DNA from: Mycoplasma sp. OR1901
GTDB taxonomy: Bacteria; Bacillota_I; Bacilli_A; Mycoplasmatales; Metamycoplasmataceae
Reading direction: 5' to 3'
NCBI RefSeq assembly: GCF_013348745.1
Contig: NZ_CP054666.1
Span: forward strand, 372,001 to 436,000
Length of the DNA stretch: 64,000 nucleotides
Shown here: positions 34,761 through 46,985 of the stretch, in pieces
Numbering within the stretch: the first letter of the stretch is position 1
Layout: every line of letters starts with the position of its first letter
Position numbers and translations under genes: made by a program
Notes under the pieces: generated by a model
Databases searched by the model: none
Told to the model about the DNA's origin: nothing
Seen by the model: the letters and a program-made list of their open reading frames with translations, nothing else

Positions 34761-35036
34761 ATGGGAAGATATAAAACAAAAATTATTATATGATCAATTG
34801 TTACTTTAATTGCTTTTATCGGAATAATAACTTTATCAGTTTTAATTAGCAATTTAGAATTTGTTTTAAACTTATCTGAAAAAGTAACATTAGACCAACA
34901 AATAACTGATACATATAAATTTATCAAGTCATATTCAATAGGAGGGTTAGCGTTTTCAATTGTTGTTTTCGTAATTGGATCTATCATTTCATATGCTGGA
35001 TATAAATCTTGAAAATACGTTGAAATGTTTTCATAA
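34761..35036 (+). CDS. Small two-helix membrane protein, unknown
   Basis: A 91-residue protein with two hydrophobic helices (about residues 8-32 and 57-80) joined by an acidic loop, and a short basic tail. It starts 3 bases after the permease and stops 2 bases before the next lipoprotein, so it is part of the transporter transcript. No family recognised. Confidence 0.75.
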
Positions 35037-35038
35037 TT

Positions 35039-36967
35039 ATGAAATTTAAGAAAATAAAATTTTTAATAGGTGGAGTTGTTTTAACTACACTTGCACCACT
35101 TAGTACCGTTTCATGTTTTTATGACAACGATAACTCAGTTAAATTCTCTGATAAATTTGTAAAAAATAATTTATTCAATAATGTTGCTTTCAATCCTGTT
35201 GAAGGATACTTTAAAAATAATGAAGCTTATAAACAAAGAGAATTTATTAATAACATAATCAAAACTAAAAAACTAACTTATACATTTTCTAATGTTGATG
35301 TTGCACTTCCAAATATTGTTAGCGTTGACAATGAACACTTAAGAAAAAAATTCAATGATTTTTATTTGATTGAAAATAATAATTTAAAAATTAATGATCA
35401 AAAAATAACAGAATATAAAAATAAATTTGATACTTTTACAGAAAAAAGAAATCAAGAAAAAGAAAAATACGAAAATAATAGCTATATTTTAGAACGTATT
35501 GAATACGTTGATGAATTATCAAAAATCAATTTTACTTCATTAGATGTTTTAAAAAATACAATTGATGAATTAAAAAATAACATCAAAGAATATAAAGCGT
35601 TAGAACCAAATAAAGAGCACAAAACCTTATCAAGAATTAAAAAATATATTTTCAACGATAAAAGAGATACCGGAATTTTAGTTGAAAAAGAAAGAATAAT
35701 TCAAAAAGATTTAATCGCTTTAGATAATTTCTCTTATTTTGATTTATCTAATACTAAAAACGTTGTAACAAACGCTGATGTTAAATGAATTGTTGAACAC
35801 TTCGTTAAAAACACACCTTTTGCAACTTATGATGTTTTATCTAAAGAATCAAGTAAAGAAGATGAACAAGCTAATGAGTACTTAAAAATTGGTCAACCAA
35901 TTTTAACTTATGATTCATCATCATATAAATTTAATGTGTCTATTTCTCCTCAAATAGTTGAAAACGCAATTCCAAGAAATGTTTTCGAAAAAATTGCTGG
36001 TAAGAATTTAGACTTATTCTTAAAATCTAAACAAGCAAAAGGTTCAATGTTATTCAAAGAATTATACAAAAATTTTATTACCAACTATTCTAATTTCAAA
36101 GTGGAATCATTAGATAGTGTATCAAATGGTATTTCATTAGGTTTTGGTCCAACACACCTTTTACAAAGTATTGATAGAATAAATAAAGAAAGATCAGATG
36201 AATACCAAATATTTACTTATGAAATTGAAAAATATAATGATAAAAAACAAATTGAACTAACTACAGAACAAAACGAAGAGTTTCTAAAAAATCCAGTAGA
36301 GTTTGTTAAATCACATTTATACTTAATCATTTATAAAAAACGTGATGATAGTTTAAACTCATTACACAATACAATTAACAACTACACTAGTCTTAATAAC
36401 ACATTAAATGAACAAATTAAAAACAATCCAAAAACAGCCTCATTAAACAAAAGATTAATTAAAGAAAATGATGCTAAAATTGTTCAAGCTCAAATAAAAC
36501 TTAAAAAGTTTGAAGAAGATCTTATTGAAGTAGAAAGAATTCAAACTTCAGCAGCTTATTTAAATAATTCTTTACCAGAAAAAGATCAACAATTTTTAGA
36601 TAAATTTAAGTTAGATCATAAAGAAGATATTGATTTTATTGTTAATTTCGTAGCAAAAGAAACAGAAATAGCAACATCTACACAATTTTCTTTAGTAGAA
36701 ATATTTGCTAAAATGATGTTCTTGCTAGATAATAGATCTCAAATTATATTAGGTACAAACCAAGGTAAAAAAACTTACTGATTAGAACTTCAAGAATCTA
36801 ATGGTGAGTGAAAAGCTTATGATGTTTATTCATTATTTAAAGCTACAAAAGATTCTGCAAGTGCGGAAAATATTAATTTTGATGATTATCAATTAAAAGA
36901 TAAAATAGATAATGGTGAATTCATTATTGATCCTGCCTTCATCAAAATTGCAAACGTTAAAAAATAA
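35039..36967 (+). CDS. Surface lipoprotein, last gene of the nuclease-ABC locus
   Basis: A 642-residue lipoprotein with lipobox Cys26 ('PLSTVSCF'). The mature part is rich in Lys, Asn and Glu with predicted long helices ('NTINNYTSLNNTLNEQI', 'IVQAQIKLKKFEEDL'), and no enzyme motif that I can identify. Its position at the end of the locus, before a strong terminator, suggests an accessory binding or structural surface component of the transporter. It could be a paralogous family lipoprotein with an unrelated role. Confidence 0.75.
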
Positions 36968-36984
36968 CAATTATATTTATTATT

Positions 36985-37020
36985 AAAACACCAATAACAA
37001 TTAAGCTATTGGTGTTTTTT
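36985..37020 (+). terminator. Terminator of the nuclease-ABC locus
   Basis: AAAACACCAATA (36985-36996) pairs with TATTGGTGTTTT (37007-37018), with a T-run to 37021. Confidence 0.88.
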
Positions 37021-37030
37021 TGTATAAAAA

Positions 37031-37052
37031 ATAGCATTTTTATAAATGCTAT
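37031..37052 (-). terminator. Terminator of the coiled-coil surface protein gene
   Basis: ATAGCATTT (37031-37039) pairs with AAATGCTAT (37044-37052); the minus strand continues with Ts. It stands back to back with the previous terminator. Confidence 0.8.
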
Positions 37053-37058
37053 CTTAAA

Positions 37059-39044
37059 TTAATTTGCAGGTTGTGGTTGTGATGCATCAGCTTTTGGTTG
37101 AGCTTCAGCGTCTGCTTGTGGTTGACTATTTGTTGAACTTGTTGTTGAACTTTGATCATCTTGTGATTGATTAGTTCCGTTTGTTTCTGAACTTGTGCTT
37201 GGTTGTTCTTCTTTTGGTTTAACTTCTTCTCCTTGTTGTGATTGGTCAGATGTGCTTGTACCTGGGTTAGCTTGATCAGCAGGAGTTGTTTGTTCTTTTT
37301 CTTTAGGTGTGGAATTATCACCTTCTTGTGTACCATCTACATTTCCACCGCTATTACTTTCTTCTTTTTCGATTACTATTTCTTTTAAGAAATCATTAAT
37401 TTTATTTATGGCTTCTGTAGCTTTAGTAATTTTATTTGATTTTTCTGTTAAATATTTTTTAACTTCGTATTTTAAAATTGCTAAGTTTAAATATGATGAT
37501 AGATAAGCTTCAGAATACTCTTTTGCTTTAGATTTTTTGTCTTCATTAAGTTCTTCTTTGGCTAGTGGAATAAAATCGTTAATTCTTTTATTTAATTCAG
37601 TGAATTGTGTTTGTTTAAATGTATCTACATCATTTGCTTCTGTAAGTTTTAAGAATAATTCATTTATTTTATCATTTATTTTATTAACATCATCACCAAA
37701 TTCTGGTTTTCCGTCAAAATGTCAGTTGAATATTAATCAGTTTTCTAATAATCTAGGGTGTAATCCTTCTTCTCCGTTATTTGATGTTTTATATTCTTGA
37801 TATCCATTATTATATTTTTCTTGGTTTAACATATCTTTTTTAATAATATAATCTGAATGTTCTCAATATAAATCGTTGTAATTTTCTCCTTGGCCTAATA
37901 AAACGGCAAACATATTTTTTAGACCTGTTGTAGAAACTAATTTTGATACGATGTTATTTAAATCGTCATTTGGAATTACATCTTTAAAAATTTCAGTATA
38001 TCTTTCTTTAGTATCATTTTTTCTAAATGTGCTTTTATTTTCGCCTAATTCTCAGTTAAAGAATTTGTTTTTATCATCATCAGTAACTAAAAATACTTTA
38101 TCATTAACTTCTGTTGTTTTTTGGTTTGTTCCATTTAATAATTCATTTAATTTGGCTAATACTGTTTCAGTATCATTTACATTATTAAATTCGTTATTAG
38201 ATTTTAATATTTCATTAGCAACATTTACATCATTAACAAAGGCATCAAAACTAGTTTTGAAAGTCATTAAGTTTTGTTTTGTAGTTTCTAAGTTGTTTTT
38301 TGTTTCAGGTTCATTTACAACAAATGTTTCTAATTTTTTAACTACTTTAGCTTTTTGATCTTTAAATCTTTCGTCTAACTTAGTGTTTTCTTCTGTTATT
38401 TGAGTTTTGATTTGATTTATTTCAGACTTAAGTGATTCGATCGCTCTTTTCTCTTCTTCTTGTCTCTTGATTTCTTCATCTTTAGCGACCGCATCTGATT
38501 TTGCCTTATTTCATGCATTGTTAAGTTCTTTTGTTGTTTCTCTATATTTTTCTTTTGTTTGACCGTCAAGTTTTTCGATCGCTTCGAATTCATCATATTT
38601 AGCTTGTAAGGCTTTTTTAATTTCTGAATATTTATCTTCAGCTAAATTATTTTGAATATATGTCTTAACTTCATTTAGTCTAGATTTAAGTAGATTTTTA
38701 GCCTTTAATACTAAAACTGTTTCTTTGTCAGCTTTAGCTTTTTCAAATGATTCAGTTAATTTTTGTGTTTCAACTTTTAATTCTTCTGGTTTTTTGTTAT
38801 CTAATTTTACTATTTCTTTAGCTTGATCTACTTTAGCTTTTAAAGTGTTTTTTATTTCGCTAAAATCGTCTCCAGTTGTTGAATCTAAAAATTTAGTAGC
38901 TTCATTTATAACTTTTATGTAAGCTATTTTTTCGGGTGATTCTTTACCGTTTTTTAATGCTACAACTGTTCCAAGTGTAACACCGGCGGCTACGAATGGT
39001 AAAGCTATAACTAACCCTTTAAATCATTTAGTTTTAAATTTCAT
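37059..39044 (-). CDS. Coiled-coil surface protein with low-complexity C-terminal tail
   Basis: A 661-residue protein. The N-terminus has a membrane segment ('GLVIALPFVAAGVTLGTVVAL') without a lipobox, so it stays as an anchor or is cleaved as a signal peptide. Then come Lys/Glu-rich helices, with 'KAKVDQAKEIV', 'KKALQAKYDEFE' and 'EIKRQEEEKRA' typical of coiled coil, and the last 100 residues are a tail of Gln, Ser, Thr, Pro, Ala and Glu. This fits a surface-exposed, possibly size-variable antigen. Four Trp are TGA. It has its own promoter and terminator. Function unknown. Confidence 0.8.
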
Positions 39045-39145
39045 ATTTTCTCCTTGTATTATCATGAGCTATTTTTATATTAAAAATAAATAATTAGTAT
39101 TATTTATTTAATAGCCCTAAAATAAGTTATTACTATAATATTATA
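39045..39145 (-). promoter_or_regulatory. Promoter and hairpin leader of the coiled-coil surface protein
   Basis: TATAAT lies at 39140-39145 on the minus strand, about 95 bases before the ATG. The leader can fold into a nested hairpin: GGGCTATT with AATAGCTC outside, and AAATAAATAAT with ATTATTTATTT inside (39063-39115). AAGGAG precedes the ATG. Confidence 0.45.
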
Positions 39146-39204
39146 TATATTTTTTATTTAAAAAATAGTTAATTTTTACATATTACCACATAAGAAGAAA
39201 ATAA

Positions 39205-39240
39205 AAAAATAGTTTCAATTTTGGTGTTGAAACTATTTTT
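39205..39240 (-). terminator. Terminator of the rluD-gatCAB-yihY operon
   Basis: A 14-bp stem, AAAAATAGTTTCAA (39205-39218) with TTGAAACTATTTTT (39227-39240), and a T-run on the minus strand. Confidence 0.88.
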
Positions 39241-39247
39241 GAATAGG

Positions 39248-40370
39248 CTAAATCATTAATCAAAAGTATACTTTTTTAGGTATTGTACGCGTACTAATAT
39301 AATTTTTATAATAAGCTTCATTAAAGGTAATTCCAAGAAACATAAAATATGAAAACCAGTTAACAAAGAAGCCTACTGTAAAGAAGAAACCTACAGCTGA
39401 ACCGAATTTTGAATAAGAAATAATTTTATTTAAATATGTATAAATTATTAATAAAACAAACGTTGGTATTGTTGATATAATAGCTCCTCTTCAAATTGAG
39501 TTAAAACGCAACTTGAATGATGGTGTTAATCTGAAAAGTACTAAAAATGATACTAAAAAGAAAATGAGGGATAGGAATAGATAAAATAAATCTAAGACTC
39601 AATGAGTTTTATCTAAACCACTTCTTATCATTGAGGCATATATCAATATGTAAATGTTTGTAAATATAAATAGTAATATTGAAACGGCAAAAACCAAAAA
39701 TAATCCTTTTAGTTTATTACCTCAATAAGTACCTACTTTATCATGAGAAAACATATAATTGTAAGCTGTAATAATTTTTCCGTATCCACCAGCAGATATA
39801 TAAAGTGATGGGACAGCAATAAATGATCCTGGAATTAATGAGTAAAGTTTACTAAGAGTATTGTCTACGACTTCTACACCTTCATTATTGCTAAAATATT
39901 GTTGTCCACCAGGTATAAATTTATTAAAAATTATATTATTAAACAAGCTTTGGAAAAGACTTGTATTACTTGAGTTATACTCTTTTTTCAATATTTCAAC
40001 ATGACTAGTAAGTGTTGAAATATTATCTGTTATTGTAAGATTTAAAAAGTTAATTATATAAATAATCGGAACTACAGATATTAAAAGGTAAAAAGTAATT
40101 GATAATCATATAAATGAAAAATTTTGTCTCGAAAAGTTCTCGTATACTTTGTGTACAACCTTTGTTCTGGTATCTTTTTTCTCTGTATTGTTAGCTCTAA
40201 TTAGAGCGTATGCAAAGAAACTGATAATGTATTTAATTATTTTTTCGTAAATTATTGAAAAAATAATAAATTTACTTGGTTGAATAATGTTTAGGTAAAA
40301 AGCCCTAATAATTGAGTTTTTTTCCTCTCAATTTAGAGAGTTTTTTATAACTATTTTTTGTATTTTTCAT
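39248..40370 (-). CDS. YihY/BrkB-family membrane protein, start unclear (possible frameshift)
   Basis: About 370 residues with six or so hydrophobic segments; the C-terminal half ('YSLIPGSFIAVPSLYISAGGYGK', 'SFKLRFNSIWRGAIISTIPT', 'YSKFGSAVGFFFTVGFFVNWFSY') follows the YihY/BrkB (formerly RNase BN) family, whose role is not settled. The open frame runs back to 40378 without an ATG. The ATG at 40370, with AAGG 7 bases upstream, is out of frame by one base; dropping one A from its first A-run would give 'MKIQKIVIKNSLNW' and join it to the rest. The gene overlaps the end of gatB. Otherwise it must start at a rare codon such as ATT at 40312. Confidence 0.8.
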
Positions 40371-41778
40371 CTAAAACCTTAAGTGCTCTTTGGTTTGATA
40401 ATTGCGGATTAACTTGTCCGTTTGTTTCTTTCATTAACATTCCAAGAACGAATTTAAGAACTTTTTCAGGTCTTGTTAGGTATTCATCAGTTATTTTTTG
40501 ATTTTTATCAACTATATTATTGATTATTTGATCAATTAAATTTTGATCTGTAATTTGTTTTAAATTATGTTCTTCAAGTAAATTATCAATTTCACCTTCA
40601 TAGTTGACTAAAAGTGGAATTAATTTTTTAAGTGATTTACTTGAAATGATTTCTTGATCTAAAAGTTCAAGAGATTTTTTAATATTACTTGGTTTAATGT
40701 TTAATTCATATGCTTTTACTGAATTGGTATTAGCTAACGATACTATTTCAGCAAAGAATATTTTTGATAATTTATTTTTATCGGGGTATTCTATTGAATC
40801 AAAATAATTAGCTAATTCAATATCGTCTACTAAACTATCAATATAGATTTGTTGAATTTCATTATCTAAATATCTTTGTTCTCTTTGGTTTGGTAATTCG
40901 TTTAATTTTACTGAATCTATAAATTCTTTAGAAAGTTTAATATATGGTATGTTAGGTTCAGGGAAATATTTGTATTCAACTGTACCTGTTTTTGTTCTCA
41001 TAACTATATTTGAGTTACTTTTATCATCAAATCTTTTAGTTTGTTGAAGTATTTTTTCACCCATAAGAAGTTGTTTAGCTTGTGATTCAATTTCATTTTC
41101 AATAGCTTTTTTAATATTTGAAAGTGAGTTCATATTTTTAATTTCAACTTTTGTTCCGAAAGTTTCATAACCATATGGACGTAGCGAAATATTAATATCT
41201 GCACGAAGTGATCCTTGTTCAAGTTTACCTTCTGAGATACCTAATGCTAAAACAGTTTTTTTGATCATATCTACATATGCTGCCGCTTCATCGGCACTTC
41301 TTATAACGGGGTAAGTAACAATTTCTATTAACGGAACACCAGCACGATTATAGTCTAATTGTGTAGCATCTTCATTGTGGTGTTGTCTTGCTGTATCTTC
41401 TTCAAGATGTATTCTTTCAATTCGAATTTCTTTTTTATTACCATTAGGTAATTTAATTTCAAGTGTTCCATCTGAACCGATTGGACGGAAGAATTGAGTA
41501 ATTTGGTAACCCTTAGGTAAATCAGGATAAAAATAATTTTTACGATCAAAATGTAATTCATCATCAATTTTCATATTAAGTGCTTTAGCTAAAGCTATAG
41601 CGTATTTAACTGCTTGTTTATTTACAAGTGGTAAAGTTCCTGGGTAAGCTAAATCAATTTGGTTTGCGTATGTATTAGGTTCTGCATTAAAATCAATTAA
41701 GGCCGGAGAAAACATTTTTGTTTTAGTTTTTAGTTCGATATGAATTTCAATACCGATAATTACTTCAAAATTTTTCAT
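40351..41778 (-). CDS. gatB: Asp/Glu-tRNA amidotransferase subunit B
   Basis: A 475-residue subunit that phosphorylates and holds the mischarged Glu-tRNA(Gln) (or Asp-tRNA(Asn)) for amidation. It starts 'NFEVIGIEIHIELKTKTKMFSPA' and includes 'RKNYFYPDLPKGYQITQF', 'RAGVPLIEIVTYP' and the C-terminal YqeY-like tail domain. It follows gatA with no gap, behind GGAGG. Confidence 0.97.
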   Translation of the reverse strand: MKNFEVIIGIEIHIELKTKTKMFSPALIDFNAEPNTYANQIDLAYPGTLPLVNKQAVKYAIALAKALNMKIDDELHFDRKNYFYPDLPKGYQITQFFRPIGSDGTLEIKLPNGNKKEIRIERIHLEEDTARQHHNEDATQLDYNRAGVPLIEIVTYPVIRSADEAAAYVDMIKKTVLALGISEGKLEQGSLRADINISLRPYGYETFGTKVEIKNMNSLSNIKKAIENEIESQAKQLLMGEKILQQTKRFDDKSNSNIVMRTKTGTVEYKYFPEPNIPYIKLSKEFIDSVKLNELPNQREQRYLDNEIQQIYIDSLVDDIELANYFDSIEYPDKNKLSKIFFAEIVSLANTNSVKAYELNIKPSNIKKSLELLDQEIISSKSLKKLIPLLVNYEGEIDNLLEEHNLKQITDQNLIDQIINNIVDKNQKITDEYLTRPEKVLKFVLGMLMKETNGQVNPQLSNQRALKVLDEKYKK

Positions 41779-43095
41779 CTATTTTCCTCCTAATAATTCT
41801 TCAAAATATTCTGCGATACCTAGAAGTTTTGCGTCTGAATATATTTTTGATTCTAAAGTTAAGTTATATGGTAGGTTTTGATGTTCACTAAATGGTATTG
41901 TTATTGAAGGGTAACCACCTAAATTAGCTGCTGTTAATATGAATTCTAAAACACCATATTTGCTACCTTGATCAAATTTTGGGGCAATACCACCAAAAGC
42001 TTCGAAAATAACAACATCATATTTTTCGTGTAAATCATTCATGTAATCTTTAATTACACGACGTGCTTTTTGAGCTTTAATAAAGATTTCTTCGATATTT
42101 TCTGAATAAAGGAAATAACTACCAAGTGATAATCTTTCTTCTACCATTTTTCCGAATTTTTCACTTCTTGTATTTTTAATTACTTCTTCTCATGTTTCAC
42201 CATTAACTCTTGAACCAAAAGCGATACCGTTTAAATTTGCTAAGTTCGAGCTTGCTTCTGAGAATGAAATCACTTTATATGTAGGTTTAATAGTATTTAA
42301 AATATCTAAATTCGGTTCAATAATATCAACTTGAATTCCTTCATTTATTAGTTTAGAAGTTAATTCTTTCATAGATTCATTAACATATTTTTCGGAGAAT
42401 TTAGAAAAGTCTAAAACCGCAACTTTGTTTGGTTTAGTTTTTATAACTTGGTCAATAGGTAGATCTAAACTAGTCATATCATGCTTATCTTTACCGAATA
42501 AAACTTGTGAAGTTACTATTGTGTCATTAACATTATGTGAGAAATAAGCGACTGTATCAAGTGATGAAGCGTAAGCGAATAAACCGTATCTACTAATTGC
42601 TCCGTATGAAGGTTTAAAACCAACCGAACCATTATAACTAGCAGGTAGTCTAACACTATCACCTGTATCACTTGCAAGAGCAATCGAAATATTTTTATCA
42701 AAAGTTGCGATAGAACCTGAAGATGAACCACCTGATAATCTTGTTGGGTCTAATTTGTTTTTAACTAAACCGTAGGCACTATGAGTACCTGTACCACCTA
42801 ATGCAAGTTCGTCTAAATGAAGTTTTGCAGGGATCAAGGCACCTTCTTTAATAAATTTTTCAATAACTGTAGCGTTATAATGTGTATTAAAGTTTTCTAA
42901 AATTAAACTTGAAGCACTTGTTGGAGCATTGTCTGTTGCATAATTATCTTTTACAGTAATTACTACATCTTTAAATAATCCATTATTACTATTTTGGGGG
43001 TTTTCATATAAATGTGCAACCGAATTATTAGTATCGTTTTTTAAATTTTCAAGTGCTTGTTTTAAATTACCTTTTATTTTAATAGTTCTATTCAT
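41779..43095 (-). CDS. gatA: Asp/Glu-tRNA amidotransferase subunit A
   Basis: A 438-residue amidase that releases ammonia from glutamine and passes it to GatB. The Ser-cisSer-Lys triad can be seen: Lys49 in 'VITVKDNYA', the Ser-rich 'SGGSSSGS' at 121-128 and Ser147 in 'DTGDSVRLPA'. Slightly shorter than bacterial GatA (about 480). One TGA (Trp). It overlaps gatC by one base (TAATG). Confidence 0.96.
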
Positions 43096-43397
43096 TATTT
43101 AACCACCTTTTTAATTGTTACATAATCATCATCTGAAGTTGCTGCATTTGATAAAATTTGAGATTTATTAATAGACTTAAATTCGTTATCAAATTCATCA
43201 TCTCTTAATAAGTCAATTTTATATTCTTCATTTATGTGTGAAAGTGGTTTAACTTTATCTAAATCTAACTTATCAAAACTTTTAAGTTCGTTTTCAAGCT
43301 CATGTCAATTTTCAATAATGTGATCTAAAACTTCATCACTAGGATTAAACATAAGAGAATTAACTATTTCTTTTATTTTTTCTTTATTTACTGTCAT
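43095..43397 (-). CDS. gatC: Asp/Glu-tRNA amidotransferase subunit C
   Basis: A 100-residue protein recognised from the 'VKPLSHINEEYKIDLLRDD' region typical of GatC ('PL.H.... LR.D'), its size and its place directly before gatA. It wraps around GatA and stabilises the complex. One TGA (Trp). Confidence 0.88.
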
Positions 43398-43404
43398 TTT
43401 GCTC

Positions 43405-44247
43405 CTATCATTTTGGTAGTGAGTAAAACTCAAAACCATTTAAATATTTTAAGTCTCCATTTAAATTTTGGAGTTTTAAGTAGTAAGAATGTAACATTAG
43501 TCTTTCAGCTTTTTTTCCGCCGTATTTTATGTCACCATAAATTGGTTTACCTAAAAATTTAAGTGTTAGTCTAATTTGATGTTTACGACCAGTTAAAATT
43601 TGTGCAATTTTTTTATTTTTTTCAGTATATAGTATTGTTTTTGAATATTTCGAACCCTCTTTTGGTTTTGGTGATGCTTTAATTTTTCCGGTTAAGTTAT
43701 CTTTTGAAAAATAAAGTTCAATTTCTCTATGCGGTTCATTAAAATCACTTTTAAATATATATTTTTTTTCAAAATTAGTGATCTTATCGTTTAAATGTTT
43801 AACTGTTTGGTAATTTTTACCATAAATTATTAACCCACTTGTTTCTTTATCGAGTCTACCAACATGGCTAGGTTTAAAACTATCAACTTGCTTAAATTTT
43901 AAATATGATAAAACCTGATTATCTAAAGAATCGTCAGATCCATGAACTTCAACTCCGATTTTTTTATCTACTATTAATATGTTTTCATCTTCGTAAATAA
44001 CATCAAAGTTTTGTTCTACTTTGAATAATTGTCCTTTTTCTTTTTTGTCATAAACTCCATAAATAACTATTTGATCATTTTCTTGAACAATTACAGTTTT
44101 GTCGTTTATTCTTTTTCCGTTTATTTTTATATCCTTTTTACGAAATAGGCTTTCTAATTTACTTTTTGGTAAATTGATTAAGTATTTAGCAATTAGTTTA
44201 TAAATTGTACGACCAGAGTCGTTTTTTGTAGCTAAAATTTCAAACAT
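43405..44247 (-). CDS. RluA/RluD-family pseudouridine synthase
   Basis: A 280-residue enzyme (the TGA before the TAG stop adds a final Trp). N-terminal S4 domain, then 'HVGRLDKETSGLIIYGK' with catalytic Asp133, and 'LTGRKHQIRLTLKFLGKPIYGD'. It modifies uridines in 23S rRNA; the position is not clear by eye. First gene of the operon with gatCAB, 7 bases before gatC. Confidence 0.93.
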
Positions 44248-44306
44248 TCTTTCTCCTTATTATAATTATTAATTATACATTAATTATAGTTTATTGTTGT
44301 ATAAAA

Positions 44307-44340
44307 TAAGATAACGCCATTAATAAATAGAGTTATCTTA
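44307..44340 (-). terminator. Terminator of the secG-rnr-trmN-metG operon
   Basis: TAAGATAAC (44307-44315) pairs with GTTATCTTA (44332-44340), followed on the minus strand by TTTT. Confidence 0.75.
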
Positions 44341-44353
44341 TAGTCAAAAAAGT

Positions 44354-44638
44354 TTATTTTGTTAATTCAATTTGATATAGATTTTTTACATTTTTAGACA
44401 TTTTTTTAAGGATTTTTAATTCTTTTGCAAATTCTTCTAATTTAATAAAATCTTCATAATCTTGTTTTGTTGATCATCTTTGGATAACAAGGATTTTTTC
44501 TTCTGACATTAATCCATACTCATATGAAAGGTTTTTTTCTTTCATTCTTGTTTTTTGTGTAAACACATATAAATAGTCTATAAAACCTTTTAATTTTTCA
44601 GGATCTATTGTATAAATTGTTGCTTGTGCGTATATCAT
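44354..44638 (-). CDS. ABM-fold small protein (putative quinol monooxygenase-like)
   Basis: A 94-residue protein with the alternating pattern of the antibiotic-biosynthesis-monooxygenase fold: 'MIYAQATIYTIDPEKLKGFIDYL', a middle 'YEYGLMSEEKILVIQRWSTKQDYEDF' and 'EEFAKELKILKKM'. Members oxidise quinones or degrade haem, but many have no known activity, and mycoplasma homologues are uncharacterised. It follows metG by 9 bases. One TGA (Trp). Confidence 0.65.
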
Positions 44639-44647
44639 TTTCTCTCC

Positions 44648-46956
<2,309 letters not shown>

Positions 46957-46985
<29 letters not shown>

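Noticed and set aside
37049..37336. Gln/Lys/His-rich minus-strand frame at the end of the coiled-coil gene
   Set aside because: Another frame of the low-complexity tail; it begins inside the gene and has no ribosome binding site.
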